Below, piece after piece: positions 32,735-45,320 of a stretch of 64,000 nt of DNA. This stretch comes from Epiperipatus broadwayi (taxonomy: Eukaryota > Onychophora > Udeonychophora > Euonychophora > Peripatidae), in NCBI GenBank assembly GCA_028023455.1, contig JAQFVV010000021.1, positions 2,532,351-2,596,350 of the forward strand, written 5' to 3'. Within the stretch, counting starts at the first letter, position 1. Every line of letters starts with the position of its first letter. The notes beneath the pieces were generated by a model. That model was not told the DNA's origin. It saw nothing but the letters and a program-made list of their open reading frames with translations, and did not search any database. Both the position numbers and the translations under genes were made by a program.

Positions 32735-34120
32735 AGATCACTTCTCAAGTGAAGAAAGGTTACACAAATTGGAAAAATAACTGTCTAATGTTAAATGGAA
32801 TATTTTGAATTTTTTGCAAAAGTGAAAAAAAGACAATAGATTTTAAAAACGTGCATATACTTTAAAACAGAGGCAAACATTGAACTCACAAATGAAGTGG
32901 GAGTCAAAGCTGAAGTACAGTAATATGGAGATACTTATTACATCAAGAAGAGTGATAAGATTTGTTATTCAAATAAACGGGAGATACCAAATACAGATAA
33001 TCCAGACTTATGATTCAAATTATTATTATGATCCAAAAGTAGAGATTTTTATATAAATGTAGAAAATGTTTTTGTAAGTATCAAAGAACATTTTAAAATT
33101 GGTATGGAAAACTTAGTATTATATCTGGAAAATGATTAAAAGATGAAAGTATTGTGGGTAAATTTTTATATAGTACAGAAATGAGAAAAAACACAAGCTT
33201 GTGCAATTTAAAAGAAAAACTGCATATTACAAATTTGTTCTTTGAGAAAATTTGTTAAATGGAAATGGTCATGGAAGCATCCAAATGAAGGTACAGCAGA
33301 TTTGGATAATACTTTGATTAAAAAAAACATGTACATTTGAGATCTGCAATGTTCTTAATAGAATCAACACATCAAGTGATTATCAGTTACTGAGATGTAA
33401 TATATGCATTAATGTAAAATTTAGTGAGATGAAACTTAAAAAAGATACTACTGAAAGTTTATATTCCTAATCTTCAAAAACACTCCAATGAATTTAAATT
33501 AGAATTTTCTAATCATTTTAAAGTATTTACAGACTTTGAAGATGTTTTGAATTTAGCTGATATATATATAGAAACTAAATGATAGTCTTATAATAACTAG
33601 AACAAAGATAACCAGTACAAAAAAGAAGCAATTCTCCAATAAATTTCCAACTGAGATAAGAGAACATATAAAGAAATAGAATATGAAAATATTTTTAAAT
33701 GAACATTAAAAAGAATTGAATCTCTGGTTCTGTAAATAGTAAAAAAAAAAAAAGAAGAAGAAAGAAAGCAATTATACGTATAAAAAAGCATAGCTGGCAA
33801 CTGACAAGAAAATCTATAGAAAATAATAAAACATTCGAGAAGTACTAAACAGCCTCTTGGTATTGGAAATAAAGTTACTTCAGCAATAAAAAACATTATT
33901 AGAAGTATTACTAAAAAGAAAGATGATATTACCATTTGCATGGAAATGTTTTTTCAAAAAAATAGATTTAATAAAGAACGACAAACAAACAAAACAAATA
34001 ACCGCTACAGTTACCACATTTTTAAATTGCCAAACATCTTAAATGAAGAGGTGAAACACCTAAGGAGGTACTTATATGAGTCTGTGAAGATTAGACAGAA
34101 TATTTGATTATACTTGTGGA
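32735..34120 (+). pseudogene. RTE-like LINE: endonuclease, linker and start of RT, decayed
   Basis: This is the most complete LINE coding region in the window. Pieces found in order, across shifting frames: ERLHKLEK-LSNVKWNIL (N-terminal strand of the AP-type endonuclease, 32752 on); a RYQIQII block (about 32990); the 'KWKWSWKHPNEGTADLDNTLI' region (about 33260-33330), equal to the 'kwTW.SPdg...iDYil' endonuclease motif; RINTSSDYQLLRC (about 33360-33400), the 'SDHrlv' catalytic histidine motif with Y replacing H; a basic linker including SLGIGNKVTSAIKN (about 33845-33890); and NILNEEVKHLRRYL (about 34035-34080), the segment just before RT motif 1. Stops and indels are frequent. It probably belongs to the family of the 28015 copy, but the two do not overlap, so this is inferred. 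Confidence 0.65.
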
Positions 34121-34788
34121 ATTAGAAACCATATAAGTGTTATTGTTATTTGAGCAAACTCATAATATCTTGTTATAATTGTAACCGTAGTATAAGCTTG
34201 ATAAGCATATTATGTAATGCCACCAGCACCTGATTTATAATCAGATCAAGGTAGAATTATACTTTCAAAAGAATAAAATATATATGTTAGGTTAATACTG
34301 TGCTCTTATATACAGGGATTTGGTTTATGAGTCTGAAAAGATTACGATTACTTTAATCAAGGATGCAATAAAACATTCTCATATTGTGCTTATTGTTAAT
34401 ACTTAACACTTTTAGTTAAGCTACACAACCTTCTCTAATGAAATGTTCTTTTTATTACATCATGTTCTTATATATCACACATATATTTATCACTAAATTA
34501 GTAATGATTTATTAAGTATAGTATTACAATATTATTTATTATTTTTTAGAAAATTTATCATTATTGTTATTACATTCATATTTTTTTTAATATTTACATC
34601 ATTTTATTGTTAATAAAATTAATTTTATATTTGTTAAATATTCAATTCTGTCATTAGTTAGTTAAGGTTTATCGTCTACATGTTGGAAATAAATAAAGTA
34701 TGGTCACATGATCTAATTCATTACACATTGCTTAAAATAAATATTAATCATTTTATTCATTTGTACCATTTCCATCATAACATTTTAT
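34121..34788. other. No gene recognised
   Basis: Possibly further LINE debris near 34121-34260, too decayed to call. The rest is AT-rich. Confidence 0.35.
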
Positions 34789-34944
34789 TTAATACATTGT
34801 ACAGGCTTAAACCTGCATTTATATAGGTAATATGTGTGGGGTTCGAACTCAGACTTTCACACGACCCACCACTCTCAGTGCCATCTCACATTGCTGACCC
34901 ATCTGATCACACACATGTTGAAAAGACAAATAATCACCAACATT
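34789..34944 (-). mobile_element. HR repeat, tRNA-like half only
   Basis: On the - strand the similarity begins TTGGTGATTATTTGTC, the sequence just 3' of the predicted hammerhead cleavage site in other copies. It continues through the A-box-like ATGGGTCAGCAATGTGAG, the B box GAGTTCGAACC and the tail to 'tgtacaatgtatt'. The ribozyme core is absent. Confidence 0.65.
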
Positions 34945-35132
34945 TATTTGAGAGATAAGTAGATACAATAAAATTCCTTTTCTATTTGGTCAGATCGATA
35001 ATAAATCATTTTCATATTTTTTTGAGATTAATGATTTTAAAGAATAGTAAGTATGATATATTGTTAAAATCCTGAAATAATTATTTAAATTAATTAATGC
35101 ATCTTATGAACTTAGAACCTACTTACTAACCC

Positions 35133-35270
35133 TCTAAGGCTGATATTTTATGTACAGAAAAAAACGATATCAAGAGAAAGGTTAAGGAAGCTTGTTTCAT
35201 CACCAGCGATGCCAAATCAATAAACAGAAGAGATACTTGTTTCGCCATTTTTAAAAAATGGATGATATAG
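35133..35270 (+). pseudogene. Penelope-like element, C-terminal fragment
   Basis: Open frame KADILCTEKNDIKRKVKE, then ACFITSDAKSINRRD and a TAG at 35268. It matches the last ~45 residues of the 2861-3577 ORF (VICSETNDTKRKVREAYFI and following) at about two thirds identity, so it comes from a related but distinct PLE. The upstream nuclease is missing. Confidence 0.8.
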
Positions 35271-35420
35271 GAGACAATTTGCATACATTTGCATATAACT
35301 AATAATCTGAAAAGACTATGAATATGGAGCAACAAGGGCTCTGAAAACGCTAAGTCTGTAGATTAGAATATATATATATATAAGCCTACAAATTATTACA
35401 TAAAAAGTTTCACTGTAACG
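35271..35420 (+). repeat. Penelope 3' UTR with conserved hairpin
   Basis: TTTGCATA motifs follow the stop, then AATATGGAGC, loop, GGCTC, TGAAAACGCT (35321-35352). GAGC (35327-35330) pairs with GCTC (35338-35341). Same architecture as 3641-3678 with a changed helix. An ATATATATATA run follows. Confidence 0.6.
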
Positions 35421-36689
35421 CATCAGTGTATTATTAATTACTAGCCTTGTTAAATCATGTAAATGTAACGAATTGAGTCATTAATATTTAACTTATACTT
35501 TGAATGTAGAAAAGGAAAATCAACCCTGAAGTATTGATGTCGCTAGTCTTAGATACCCATCTGCATAAATGCGTATTTTCCTTTAAATATTACCAAGAGT
35601 ATCATAGTATAATGGATCTGGAGGGATTTTTATTTTCTCCTCTGCCTCTTTAAACTGGTGAATCATACAGAGTTTATAATTTTCGTGGAATAAACCACTT
35701 TTCATCCTCCATTATATTATCATTCACATTTATTAATTATAATATATATATATTAATCATAATAATTACAAAGGTTTAATCTATTAAATATATTGTAATA
35801 AAGATTTTGTAGGTAAAAGATGAAATAAAAACACTTATCACTTATCTTCTATTGGCATGAATGACCTCAAATAGTGTTTGTTCACTAATTTTAATCAAGT
35901 GAATGAAATTGTTATGTTCAACCTGCCATTTGGGTGCTCCAGCACTTTGTGACTTTCTGAGCAATTAACGACGCAATCATTTTTAATAGCTAAATAATAG
36001 GAGTAAAATAAGTAAGTAAAGAACTTAAAATTGTTTTTTTTTTTTTTTTAATTATTTAATAGTAATTCGTTGGTGGCTATTTTACATATAGAACTGCTGC
36101 TTTTTTATATATAAAAACTATTTGGGATTAATAACTGCTGCTAACATTGGCGTGGACATTGTACTGTAGTCTTTTTATTTATATTTACTATTTTATTTTA
36201 TTTTAAAAAAAGATAATAAAAACTGTTTACAAAAAAGTTTTCGAATCATATTATTAAAAAAAGAGATTATGAGCTTTAAGTAAATATTTTTATTCCTTCT
36301 GCTGTAATCCTCTTAATACATTATTAACTGTCACCATGGGTGACTTATCTTCCAATAAATTGACATAGAGGTCACCATCAGTTTTGATTAAGAAAAAGGT
36401 TGTTTTATATACAATGAAATGCATTTTTTACATTTATATATGTATATAATTTATAATTTATAATTACAACTTTAAATTATCGTAATAGATTTCTAATTAT
36501 AAGATCTTTCCATTGACTCGTTGTAAATCGAAAAATTTCGCGCGTATTAATGTGTAATAAGAAATGTGGATTTAATCAGTGAAGTATTGAATAGCTTCAC
36601 GCTCTCAGATCTAACCGCTTCAGCTTCATCTATTTATATAGAAAGTATGTTGAAGTAAAGAGGGGTTCTTCTCTTTTCTTCCAAAATGT
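35421..36689. other. AT-rich DNA without recognised genes
   Basis: No repeat family or exon-like segment recognised. Confidence 0.4.
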
Positions 36690-36772
36690 AAGCTTGTGGT
36701 TAAGACCTGTAGAGGTCCCTACTTTCGCATTTTCAAGCGCACATATTTGGGGTTTATTGCCTTAGTAAATAT
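36690..36772 (+). repeat. ~83-bp dispersed repeat R3
   Basis: Matches the reverse complement of 40553-40635: 'agcttgtggttaagacctgt', 'agaggtccctac', 'ggtttattgccttagtaaat'. A shorter relative of the last block is near 47560-47582. It could be the conserved part of a SINE, but no A/B boxes are seen. Confidence 0.65.
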
Positions 36773-37634
36773 CACATATGTATATGTAGTATTTTCACAT
36801 CCCTCATCTCAATGACACCACATTCCAGCCATCTTTCAACACACAAACTTAGATCATCACCCATCCTGACTGTATATATATTTTGCAAAGAAAATCTTTT
36901 CTTTATATAATTTAGAGCTACCAATCACTTGAAACTTTATGTCTGCTACTTTGATATCTCAGTATTTATTTTCACATTTGAAACTGCATTTGAATTGGTT
37001 TACTTTATTTTACTTATTGTAAGTTGACATTGATTACTGAAAATCATAGGAATAGCATTACTCCAGAATTCTCGAATGGTTCTTTAGGCTTTTCAAGACA
37101 AGATCATTATTGTCATAATGGAGCTGTTAATCTTATTTCTGAACAGTTTCAAAATATTATACACTATTAGAATGTCCTATCCAATTTAAAATAGTGGGTC
37201 CTCGGATCAATTCCTGTTCTGGTATTTTCTGCCATTCTCAAACTTCTTACAAACTTCCAAATAATGAATTTATTTAATTATTTATATATTTTTTACTTAT
37301 TCTAATGACTTATACTATCTAATAAACACATCAATTCATGGTATATTTTTTAATGTTTCAAAATAAAAAATGTTGCCCCTACTAGTAAAATATGTTTACA
37401 TACATTTAGCATGCCCAATGAAGAGAGAAAGCAGGTTGTTTTTAAGGTTTAAATTTAGTATGTACAATAAAAAATATAATTTTTGTGGATCCATAAGATA
37501 AAATGACTTTTAAAAAAAGATTAATCGAAATCAAATTATTAATCGGATATTTGCAATGTTGAAAATTTTGGTATCCAATATTTCAAAAAAATGTAATATG
37601 GAAAATATCTGTATGCAAAAACATATATAATATA

Positions 37635-37816
37635 TGCTTAAAATCTGAATAAAGTTAACAATTTTTGCCTAGTGCATTTTTGACTGTTATATTAGTCATA
37701 GTCACAGTATCTGATAGAGGGGAGGATTTATAAAGCCAGCAATTTTCTTCCCTACTGTCAGATGTCCTGACTGGTGCACTAGGCAAAAATTGTGAACTTT
37801 ATTCAAATTTTAAGCT
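37635..37816. repeat. Inverted repeat, 42-bp arms
   Basis: Arms 37635-37676 and 37775-37816 are near-perfect inverted copies (core CAATTTTTGCCTAGTGCA / TGCACTAGGCAAAAATTG) around a ~98-bp loop. MITE-like, unclassified. Confidence 0.75.
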
Positions 37817-37900
37817 TATCTTGGATACATTTTTGTGCATATTTATTTTTCATAATTAAATATTTATTTTAAAGCTGATCTTGTAATAAAATAAATGAAA

Positions 37901-37958
37901 TGCATAAGGGGGTTTGAACTCAGATTTTCACACAACTCTCAGCCATCCTGTACTGTAG
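37901..37958 (-). mobile_element. HR repeat, tRNA-like fragment
   Basis: The - strand contains AAATCTGAGTTCAAACCC (B box) preceded by AGAGTTGTGTGA. Only the 3' part of the module remains. Confidence 0.5.
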
Positions 37959-38709
37959 AAAAAATTTATATTTTAAAATCAATGAAGTTGAATGTTATAG
38001 TAAAATAATGTTAATGTTTTTATAATCATCAACTGTAATTTGCTATCTACAATATAAAGGTTTTCCAATGTGATATTAGTAGCATTATAATAAGCTCATT
38101 TTTTCTCAACTGTGTTTAATATAATATAAAATAAATATTGGGATGAATTTTGAAACTCTCAATCTTAAATAAATAGACTAAATTAATATTAACAATCATG
38201 TAAGTAAGTATTGGTTGTTAAATATATAATGCTAAGAATATATAATAATATTTCTGAAATAATAACCCTCATGCATTAACTGTAAACATCCTTTACACAT
38301 TAAATTATGTGCAAAACACATTTCTAAACTTTCATTTACTTGATAAAATTGAGCCTAGTTTTCATCCACTTCCCAAGATTCTAATTAACCATCGGCATAA
38401 TTTCAGTAGTATAAAATATTACCTTAACAGTGATTGTGATCTAATCAGCTAATAGTATGAGATCCCAATGATGTGTAAATTCTATTAATTTTAGCAGCAA
38501 TGTAAATGAATACAGGATACTAATCATGTGATGTTGAAAATATCTAAAAATATTTGAGAAGTAATTAACTCCACATGCACTAACCATAAGAATCCTTTAC
38601 AAATCACATTATGTAGAAGTCATGTCATTGACAAATACTATCTTCTTGTTTAGTATACTTATCTGAAGAATGTTGAGCCGTCTTTCTTCTCATCTAAAAT
38701 ATTCTATAT

Positions 38710-39197
38710 CAGGGGTGGGCAAATAGCAGCCTAAGGGCCACATGTTACCCACTAAGAATTTTTATGCGGTCCACCAAGACAATCAGAAAAATCCACCTTT
38801 AACTGACATTTCCTTCTCGTTCGCGACCGAAGATTCGTCTCATATTTTCACTAGGATGGCCACATCAATACACATGCACAGTGTAGATACAATGTGCAGT
38901 GCTTTTTCAGTTGATCTGATTAACTTCAATTTTGTCTTTGCATTAAAAAATATATACATTTCCAACTTTAGTGAAACTATGAACTATCCAAAAAAATTTT
39001 AAATCGGTGATGAATGTCATGTGTTAGAATGGACAAACAAATATTTCTTTGGTAATACAGGGAATAAAGCAGTGTGTTTATTGTGTCATGAAAAAAAGGT
39101 GTGGCCCTCTGCTAACCTTTGCTTCCACAAAGCATCCCTCAGTGCAGCTCTCTGCCAACCGCTGCATTTCCTGAGCCAAAACAATTGCCCATCTGTG
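38710..39197 (+). mobile_element. Non-autonomous hAT element with intact TIRs and 8-bp TSD
   Basis: It starts CAGGGGTGGGCAA (38710-38722) and ends TTGCCCATCTGTG (39185-39197), terminal inverted repeats matching at 10 of 13 positions. Both sides carry the identical 8-bp duplication TTCTATAT (38702-38709 and 39198-39205), the hAT length. At 488 bp it is an internal-deletion derivative: it keeps subterminal sequence ('ctaagggccacatg') and a piece of the transposase N-terminus, but no catalytic domain. Confidence 0.9.
39006..39184 (+). pseudogene. hAT transposase N-terminal zinc-finger fragment
   Basis: Frame GDECHVLEWTNKYFFGN, then GNKAVCLLCHEKKV and SANL. It resembles the start of GTF2IRD2/ZBED-like hAT transposases ('eWt..YFf...gk.vCLiC.e...v.k..NL'), including the CxxC pair; the distal histidines are lost at the deletion. 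The frame then runs into the 3' terminal sequence. Confidence 0.65.
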
Positions 39198-39205
39198 TTC
39201 TATAT

Positions 39206-40552
39206 GAACAGCTAATTAATTATGAATATTTCAGAATGGTTAAACATTAGCTTAGCAGTAACTTTATCATATCTTTATCTAATAAGTTCACAGTTTGATA
39301 TCACAATGTCATGTAAATTCTATTAATTTTAACAAAAATACAAAAGACTACAAGCTAATAAAAATATAGTGCAGAAAGTATAGAGTATTATTTCAGGTGT
39401 AATTATATTTATATGTGTGTGGATTATAAAATTCTTTCTCAAATTAAAATTTTTACAAAGTCATTTGAATAAATGTGCAAATAATGCAATCTCATATTAA
39501 CTATATCAGGGTATTTGTTACCATATTGAATTTTAAAAAAAAACTGACTTGAGGAACAATTTTCATAACTTCAGTTTTGATAATGTTAGAGCAAAATGCT
39601 ATATATTGACAGAAAATGGAAAAACTAAAAAAAACAATAAGGCTAGGACAAATAGAGATTATCATTAAAAGAGTAAAAAAAAAAAGAATTTCAGCACCTG
39701 AAATAATTATTACTTTACTGTTTGTTCATAATTTCTAATTTATCATTATTTAAGTGTAAAATTACATCTTCATTGATAATTTTGTTGTATTCTTCATAAA
39801 ATTCTCATTCAAACCATATATAATACTTTGTGCCTCAGATAATCTATAGCTTCAAAATCTACAAAAATAGTCACATAAGAATTTTTCATTTTTATCCTGT
39901 ACCCCAAAAGTTAAAAAATCTCACGGCATCTGTAAGAAAAAGATTCATCTTAATAAAAAATATACAATATAAATAATTTGCAGAAGATAGATATGCATTT
40001 GTCATCATAGCAATTGGTTTCTTGTTTATCCATAACTAGAAATTGAAGGCTACTGGTTTGTATTAATGATAAAATAGGTTTCATCTTTTCATTTTATATT
40101 TTTTGTGTACACAAGTGATGTTTATATTTTATATGCAGTCCAGTGATGCTATTTTAATATATTTATTGTCCCACAGATATATAATTTATTTGCATATAGC
40201 TCATTTGCTAACTATAGATTTGAAACTAATGTGATGCAAGATGTGGAAAAACTACTGACTCCACAGCATGAGTACCAAAGCCTAGGCAACAATCAGTATT
40301 TGATTCTTTGCCTGCATAGAATTTCATGTGGTATACAATATCATTGTGGTTGTCACCCCACACACTATTTGAAACCTCTCTTTATTAGTTTTAAGAGTTT
40401 ATATTTGTACATAGTACTATTCCCAGTAAATTTTGTGATTGCTTTATCAACTGCAACATTTCTGTACATCTGATAATCAGTCTTAAAATTTACATTGCAC
40501 TGCTCCATATACAAAAATTATTACTTGTTATACAAACACAGATATGCAAGTA
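39206..40552. other. AT-rich DNA without recognised genes
   Basis: No family or exon-like signal identified. An 80-codon open frame at 40231-40473 has no recognisable features. Confidence 0.4.
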
Positions 40553-40635
40553 ATATTTACTAAGGCAATAAACCTAAAGCTTGTGCAGTTAAAAATGTGA
40601 AGGTAGGGACCTCTACAGGTCTTAACCACAAGCTT
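40553..40635 (-). repeat. ~83-bp dispersed repeat R3, inverted copy
   Basis: Inverted partner of 36690-36772, about 3.8 kb away, near 85% identical by eye. Confidence 0.65.
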
Positions 40636-41385
40636 ATGAAAACACAAATGCACTAATAAATTATTCAACTTTTTGAGAATCATTATGTCTATAAAATAAG
40701 GTTGCCTCAAACTTGGATCATAGTGCGAAAATTACATTGTACATAATTCACTACTTTTATTATAGTTAATTTATATACTACACAGGCACACTAATACAAA
40801 TGCAAACACATTAATAAATTATACATTTATCAAATAATAAAAAAAGTTTAAATAATAAAAAAAAATTAAATATTCAAATAATAAAAAAATTAAAATTGAA
40901 TACTTACATTATGTTTATTTTTGGTACGAAGGCCTTGAAACTGTAAATTATCAGGAAATGTTAAATCTATTTTATTAAGCACTCAGGCCAATAATAAAAT
41001 TCTGCTTTTGTCTTCATGCAGTCTAGTAAACCTAGCAGAAAACAAATTAAATGAACATATTAATAAAAATAGTAATAAAAAATTCCGAATTTTGTCTGAT
41101 TTTTAACATGCCATATACCATTTTAAAAAGAAACTCAAGCCACAGAGAATGCTGGTTTTTTTTTATAAACATCATCCTTATGGGTTTCCAGAAATTTAAA
41201 AAAAAAAGAAATTTTAAATTCAATGAATTAATAGCATAGTGTGGCAATTATTCTACTACCTGTAAAATATTAATCTATTAGCCAGTCAAAAATGTGTCTA
41301 CTTTCATTTAGTTCTTAAGACAAACTGGTTTATTTACAAATGATTTAGAAAAATTCTTATAGAATAGATTTGTGAAGAATATTAC
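40636..41385. other. No gene recognised
   Basis: AT-rich DNA. Overlapping short frames at 41047-41247 on both strands are chance. Confidence 0.4.
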
Positions 41386-41719
41386 TTATTAAAACAGGCA
41401 AAACTCTCTATATGTATTGCCACTCAATGCAAGCCAGAGTAATCAATAGATGCCAGAAGGCTTGTGCATAAAATACCATCTAGTGCCTACTCATCCAATA
41501 TCCTCAGACTAGTTTTTGGGCTGTGGTCTTTGTCAGTGATGAGGAACCTTGGATCTGAAAGCACTGCACATAGATCTTAGGATCTAATGCAACCATCCAG
41601 CATCCATTGATTACTCTGGCTTGCACTGAATACCAATATGTATAGAGAGTTTTGCCTGTTTTAATAACAGTTAAGAGCAAGCATAAGAAATGGTGATCAT
41701 GTGATATTTATTGGCTTAA
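41386..41719. mobile_element. Foldback element FB-A, nearly complete
   Basis: The left arm ('aaaacaggcaaaactctcta', 'atcaatagatgccagaaggc', 'cctactcatccaatatcc'), centre ('cttggatctgaaagcactgc') and right arm ('gcatccattgattactctgg', 'ggtgatcatgtgatatttat') are present. It ends TTGGC + TTAA (41716-41719). The outermost left ~45 bp are missing. Confidence 0.8.
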
Positions 41720-43814
41720 GAATATTATTTCTGAAATATTATATAATCAGATTCATCTGATATTGTGTTTAAGCATAACACATCTATTATTGAATAGTAA
41801 TGGGGTATCCAGACATTATTATCCTTAAGAGTAAAATTTCCACTTGTAAAGGTAAATGTTGAAGGCAGTCTAAAAAAAAACTAGCAGAAATTCATTGTAA
41901 TATGATGCTAATTTCACCATAGATTGTAAAGATACCATGATTTTCTTAAATGTATTGACAATGGTGATAAATTATTATGATTGGGGTTATCCATATTTAT
42001 GTAAGAATTCACATTTGTGAATAGATTATGCATTTTAATAATTTTATGCCTACTATGTACTTATTTTACAAAATAAATGTTTATCCATTATTGGCAAAAA
42101 ACACAACTAGATGAAACTTATGTAAGAGTTTTTTTTTTTAAAAAAAATTATAACAATAATTGAAAGTTTTAATCTATTTTATATTTTAAAAAAATAATAG
42201 TAAATTATGGACTCAGAAATCTTAATGAATATGTATTTTCTTACTTGTGAGATTATTTGAATTATATTACTGAACATGTTTTTATACAGTCAGTACATTG
42301 ATATGTATTTAACTAACCCAAGTTAACATAGAACCTTTATTCTGTAATTAATACTGGATATCCATGTACTAACCAGATGACTTGATTACTATCGATGAGC
42401 TAATTGAATAAAATTTATTAATTTGCTTGAACTCCCTAATCATAGATAAAACAGTCATCTAAGCTAATTGTTATGTTATGAGACCCTTCATTAAATTTGA
42501 GTTTTACAAAATTTAATAGTCCATTTATCTACTAATAATATTGGATGGATAAGATGTAATTTGCTATGATATGAAGTTAAACTGTGAATTTCTCCGATTT
42601 ATCTTATATGTTTCTCATAATTAAAATGAGAGAATAAAACAATGTTTTGTTCCAACAAAGAAGTACACATCTTAATGCTTTATCAGGCTAATACAATCAC
42701 TTTACATTGGCAAAATAAAATATAATAAATTTCTTCACCACACCGAATATATTAGTCTGCTTCAAATATTATTTCTTTTGGTATCATTGAATGTCTTTTC
42801 AGAATCAGTGGAAGACTATATTTTATAATGATTAATATTCATAAAAAATGTCATATAAACATCACATGACTCTCACAGTATAATATTAAAACCTTATTGT
42901 TTTTTTTTAATTTCAGACTCTTCTCTTGAGTAGTTCATAAAAATAAAAAGTGTTTTCTGGATATGTAAGTGCTTAAAGTCCATCTTCAAATTCTAATCTG
43001 CACTATCAAAAATAAAATTCAGTGACTTATAAAAACTTTAAAGCACTACACCATTTGGTGCCCATTGATTACTCAAGTTTACAATAGATGGCACTTGAGT
43101 AAGGTGATGATAACTGTCAAAGTATTATCATGAAGTCATATTTCAATTTATGGCTGTAATTTCTATTGAATTATTTTTACCGCAACCTTACTAGAATTTA
43201 AAAATAATATATTTTTTATACAACCAGCTTTGATTGTTTTTTTGATAATGTAAGGTTATTTGAAAGTCATAATTTATTCAGAATTTTTGCTTTAATTACA
43301 CAAATCATTTCTTATTTTTAAATTTTTTTCCCAAAAACAAGGTCCTACCATTTTTAAAAATTACTTCAACCAATCAGAATGCTGTAATTTATGTAATTCT
43401 GTATATTAAGTTTAAATGTAGTCAATTATTTTAATATAAGAGTAATTTATTGGAGCATAAACTCATGATTTCAATTTGAAACAGATTTTTATTTATTTTA
43501 TTACAATATTCACATCAAAAGTACTTATCTTAAGATATAATAGGTTTCAGGTTAAAAGATTGCCTAAACAAATGCTGACAATATATAAATAATAATGAAC
43601 AGCCGATCATAAATGAATATGCATCCCCTAAAAATAAAAAAAAATGGAGAGAGGCAGAAAAACTACTGAAAAAATGAATTTTTATGATGACTTTACAAAC
43701 CAATCTGTTAATCACAAATATGTCCACATATAAGAGATGCTATTTTTTTCTGTTTACTTGATTTACGATGTTGTCTTTTAGTATTTTCAGTAAAAAACTT
43801 TTTTTCTGAAATAC
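41720..43814. other. AT-rich DNA, no gene recognised
   Basis: Nothing apart from the doubtful FB-A relic at 42855-43125. Confidence 0.4.
42855..43125. mobile_element. Possible highly diverged FB-A copy
   Basis: 'aaacatcacatgactctc' near 42857 and 'gcccattgattactcaag', 'atagatggcact' near 43060-43095 resemble FB-A left and right ends. The middle is unrecognisable. Confidence 0.35.
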
Positions 43815-44318
43815 TTCAGCACCATTATCATCATCATCAACCATTATCAATCCACTACAGGATGAAGGTCTCTCGAAGTTCAATCTATCTTCTCTGATCT
43901 TTAGCTTCTTTTCTCTACATCACCCCTATACACTTTCTCATCTCATTTATCCATCTCACATGTGGTCTCTTTCTGGGCCTTTTACAATCTTTTGGAATCC
44001 AGTTTAAGATTTCAATTGTCCATCTATTAGCATCTCTTCTAGAAATATGTCCAGCCCAACTCCACTTCAATCTTTTAATTTTTTCAATGAGGTCAGTAAC
44101 ACCTGTTTGTTCTCTTACCCATACATTGCATTTTCAATCTCTTCTTGTTACTACCAGCATGCATCTCTCCATACTTATTTGAGTGGTCTGAAGTCTCTGT
44201 ATTGCTCTTCTATTAAGTGTCCAAGTCTCAGATTCATAAGTAAGAACTGGTAAAACTCATTTGTTAAAAATCTTTCTTTTCAAACACATAGGCATATTTC
44301 CTTTTAGGATCATTAACT
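43815..44318 (-). pseudogene. RTE-like LINE 3' fragment
   Basis: Same family as 28015. The - strand keeps MCLKRKIFNK, the 'sMERCMLVVTRRD' block, TGVTDLIEKIKRLKWSWAGH, the SRRDANRWTIEILNW region and the (GATGAT)n tail at 43825-43850. It is 5'-truncated at about 44318. Stops and substitutions are moderate, so it is among the younger LINE copies here. Confidence 0.75.
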
Positions 44319-44836
44319 ATCCATTAAATTCTGTTCTTTCTTATATCTTCCTAATGGAAACAATTGGGATTGCATTTATATTGGAATTGTTTTTAAATAA
44401 TGTTTATAATATAAACAATGTTATCCTCTCATAAAAAACATATTTTTAGGAAGTCTCAGATGGTCCATTTGTTTTACATGTCCAATTCGATGAAGGTTTG
44501 ATTTCACAATAGTGGACTGTATAGTATTGCATATAGCAATTGAAGAATATATTGTTTTTTTATGATCTTGTCATTGTATTTAATACAAATAATATTGTCA
44601 TTAATTGGTAACAATTAATATATAATATTTTAAAAGGTGATAAAATCTTCAAGCATGAAATCTACTTAAGACCAGTTTGAATTAGGCTGTAAAAGATCTC
44701 CATTTAAATATATAGACTATAAATGTTTAAAGATCTCCTGTCATACTGCCTTACACTATCTATGGACCTAGTTTTATCCCAAGCACATCTGTTGAGCACT
44801 ATGTGTCACATTCAGAAGGTACTGATGCAACTTATA

Positions 44837-44938
44837 TTAAGCCAATAAACATCACATGATCACCACTTCTTGCATCCATTGATTACTCTAGCTTGCAATG
44901 TGGCAATACATAGAGTGAGTTTAGTCTGTTTTAGCAAC
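44837..44938. mobile_element. Foldback element FB-A, deletion derivative
   Basis: TTAA (44837-44840), then GCCAATAAACATCACATGAT and CACCACTTCT joined directly to the right-arm segment 'gcatccattgattactct' and 'agtgagtttagtctgtttta'. Both central arms are lost. Confidence 0.7.
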
Positions 44939-45320
44939 TTATATTACTGGTCAATATATAAATCCCAAGAAAAAAGTGACTTTTTCAGATACAGAAAAAA
45001 CAATATCTCCAGAAATCAGCAACAGTTCTTTTTCAATGAATCTAATAATTCCAATCTCAAGACCATGGAGGCTGTGAACATGCAGAAACTCTTGAGTTCA
45101 AGGGAATTTTTTTTGAAAGGCAGATATTTCTTCTGTAAAAATCATTGACATAACCAATATCTGTATAGTAATATAATGCCCCTGGATGAGACATCTTCAA
45201 AGCAGTTTTTGCAATTATTTTCTTTCTTAATACATAACTCAGACATATAGGCAAAAATCTTTGTCTGTTTTGCAGCTGAATGAAGATATGAGTTAAATGT
45301 TTAATTAAGTTGAATATTAC

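Noticed and set aside
38490-38545. Possible FB-A end near AATCATGTGATGTTG
   Set aside because: Only ~15 bp match; too short in AT-rich DNA.
40231-40473. 80-codon + strand frame with some Cys and His
   Set aside because: No recognisable motif spacing and no exon signals.
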